Assembly: GCF_001078595.1 (NCBI RefSeq) | Contig: NZ_LFTY01000002.1 | Span: 269,378-333,377 of the forward strand | DNA: 64,000 nt | Source: Candidatus Rhodobacter oscarellae | Lineage (GTDB): Bacteria > Pseudomonadota > Alphaproteobacteria > Rhodobacterales > Rhodobacteraceae | Reading direction: 5' to 3' | In this document: positions 62,436-64,000 of the stretch, one piece after another | Numbering within the stretch: position 1 is the first letter of the stretch | How the letters are laid out: every line of letters begins with the position of its first letter | Made by a program: the position numbers and the translations under genes | Notes under the pieces: generated by a model | The model's input: the letters and a program-made list of their open reading frames with translations, nothing else | Database searches by the model: none | What the model was told of the DNA's origin: nothing

Positions 62436-64000
62436 ACAGACACTTCTCCAACAAGTTGGATGCGGTATTCCGGAGCGATATCCTGCTGGGATATGACCGG
62501 CAGATAGATGTGACTTGTCCACATGAATCTTCTTAACACACGCCGGATGTCCATTGAAGTAATTAGCGTCGGGCTGCCCTCTGCATCCTCAAGCTCATTG
62601 AGCCTTTGGTTAAGCGCATCGATAATTCTTTCCCGCGTTTCCCCGGGCAGCGACAGGTAGCTGCCGACATTGGTCACCTGCGTGGCATTGCGCAGCATGT
62701 CCTCGGTCTCTGGCGAAAAGATTAAGCCGTAGATCGTGCGCGTGTCCGGTGAAACCTGCGCTGAGATCTGCTTGGCCAGATAGCTGCGCACATATTCCAC
62801 CAGCATTTCGGTGTCTTTCTCCCTTGGCGCCCAGCGCACCACCCCTTCGAGGATAGAGCGCATATCGCGGATCGACACGCTTTCGCGCACCAGATCCTGC
62901 AGGAGCTCGGAGATGATAGGCAGCTTGCATTGTTCCAGGGCCTCTTCGACCAGATCGGGATACTGCCGCGCGGATTTGTTCAGCAGCAGGCGGGTCTCCT
63001 GAATGCCAAGGAAATAGTCGATATGGCGCGGCAGGATATAGGCCGTCATCCGCGACAGCACATCTTCGAGGGTCAGAAAGGGGATCTCTTCATTCAGCAA
63101 GCGGCCCGCTGCGTCGCGGTTCACCCAGGCACAGGCCGCCCCGTCCCAGGGCCGTTCATGGTCCAGGATGTCGATGTCAAACACCGAGAGGTTCTGGGCC
63201 GTATCAAGCGCCAGGATCGCTTGCGTTGTGTCCGGGTATTGGCGTCTGAGCACACTTATGCCCTTGATGCGCAGATCAACTTCGCGATCCGGCCCGTCCG
63301 ATTTCTTGAGCACGAAATGCGGGAAGCTGGTGCCCAGATTGGCCAACAGAACCCGCCGCTCGCGCAGCGCCGCGTCCCGGAACGTCGCCGCCGAGATCTC
63401 TTCATACAGCGACGCGCCGACCCAAAGCTGAACCGGTGAGATCTGTTCCTGCTCGTCCAGGGCATTTTGTTCCAGCGAGGCCTCTTCGGCATCCTGCTGT
63501 TGCTTCTTGCGCGAGACCATAAAACTGGTGCCAAGCACGACTATGGCCGCGATGAAGAACGTTATGGTGGGAAAGCCCGGGATCAGGCCGAAAAGCGCCA
63601 GCAGCACGGCGGTAAACCGGAGCGAGATCGTATTGCTGGACAGCTGCGTGACAATTTCATTGCCCAGATCAACCGATTTCGAAGAGCTGACCCGCGTGAC
63701 GATGGAACCGGCGCTGATCGCGATGATCAGAGCCGGGATCTGGCTGACAAGCCCGTCCCCGATGGTCAGGATCGTATAGACCTGCGCGGCCTCGGCCGTG
63801 CTCATGCCGTCATTGATCACCCCCATGGCCATGCCGCCCAGCAGGTTGACCAGAATGATCACGATACCGGCAATCGAGTCGCCCTTGACGAACTTCATCG
63901 TCCCGTCCATCGCGCCGTAGAACTGGCTTTCGGTCTGAATTCGGGCGCGGCTGGCGCGGGCGTCGTCCTGGGACATGTCGCCAGAGCGGACATCGCTGTC
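62432..64000 (-). CDS. sctV: type III secretion export gate SctV, partial (C-terminal part)
   Basis: The frame continues beyond the right edge, so the N-terminal membrane part is missing. The visible part spans about 522 residues. It includes FYGAMDGTMKFVKGDSIAGI, the FlhA/LcrD family region following the FHIPEP box, three to four helices (for example TILTIGDGLVSQIPALIIAI), and the large cytoplasmic domain (from about LWVGASLYEEISAATFRDAA). SctV forms the nonameric ring that unfolds and sorts substrates. The internal ATG at 63976 is not the start. Confidence 0.93.
   Translation of the reverse strand, partial: DSDVRSGDMSQDDARASRARIQTESQFYGAMDGTMKFVKGDSIAGIVIILVNLLGGMAMGVINDGMSTAEAAQVYTILTIGDGLVSQIPALIIAISAGSIVTRVSSSKSVDLGNEIVTQLSSNTISLRFTAVLLALFGLIPGFPTITFFIAAIVVLGTSFMVSRKKQQQDAEEASLEQNALDEQEQISPVQLWVGASLYEEISAATFRDAALRERRVLLANLGTSFPHFVLKKSDGPDREVDLRIKGISVLRRQYPDTTQAILALDTAQNLSVFDIDILDHERPWDGAACAWVNRDAAGRLLNEEIPFLTLEDVLSRMTAYILPRHIDYFLGIQETRLLLNKSARQYPDLVEEALEQCKLPIISELLQDLVRESVSIRDMRSILEGVVRWAPREKDTEMLVEYVRSYLAKQISAQVSPDTRTIYGLIFSPETEDMLRNATQVTNVGSYLSLPGETRERIIDALNQRLNELEDAEGSPTLITSMDIRRVLRRFMWTSHIYLPVISQQDIAPEYRIQLVGEVSV

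Overview
The window looks like a chromosome segment of a marine-type alphaproteobacterium of the Rhodobacteraceae (Roseobacter group). It is GC-rich with dense, overlapping genes. Typical family markers are hemP, an sdhE-XRE pair, DUF1194 and DUF1127 proteins, pntAB with a fused alpha subunit, and an 8-oxoguanine deaminase next to guanine deaminase. No rRNA, tRNA, CRISPR array, transposase or phage gene was seen.

Region 1 (1-13.3 kb) holds the end of a galactonate pathway (dgoKA), glyoxalase I, two tandem secreted DUF1194 proteins, regulators (MarR, XRE, GntR), aspartate aminotransferase, a flavin monooxygenase, a GntR-AbrB pair with a clear palindromic operator, a glutathionyl-hydroquinone reductase, a small-ORF/hemP pair, rpmG, HIT and GNAT proteins. 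Region 2 (13.4-29.6 kb) carries an MFS-cupin operon, aldehyde dehydrogenase divergent from a MarR-haloacid dehalogenase operon, membrane proteins, hisN with two purine deaminases, mgtE and a folate cyclo-ligase. Region 3 (29.9-42.6 kb) carries pntAB, a multicopper oxidase, a LacI regulator, a Bcs1-like AAA ATPase and a DUF3422 membrane protein. Region 4 (42.6-52.4 kb) is a peptide-use block: a dipeptide-type ABC importer whose solute-binding gene has a one-base frameshift, a fused two-domain ATPase on the other strand, an ArgE-type deacetylase and two divergent paralogous M20 amidohydrolases. A 198-bp element made of four strong palindromes lies between genes at 7.4, 15.1 and 24.9 kb.

Region 5 (53.3-64 kb) differs from the rest and is the most interesting part. 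After a gene-poor junction with short direct repeats comes a compact minus-strand set: a 468-residue cysteine-rich protein whose C-terminal third is a regular C-x6-C-x9 (17-residue) tandem repeat, a radical SAM/SPASM enzyme, and a protein of no recognised family overlapping it by 4 nt. This looks like an undescribed ribosomally made, radical-SAM-modified polypeptide system with an unusually large substrate. Next to it is a type III secretion operon (sctV-C-lipoprotein-I-J-K-L, running off the window end). Its secretin looks like a CpaC/Tad-type protein rather than a classic YscC, and an unknown divergent gene lies between the two systems. I infer, but cannot show, that the modified polypeptide and the secretion system are linked.
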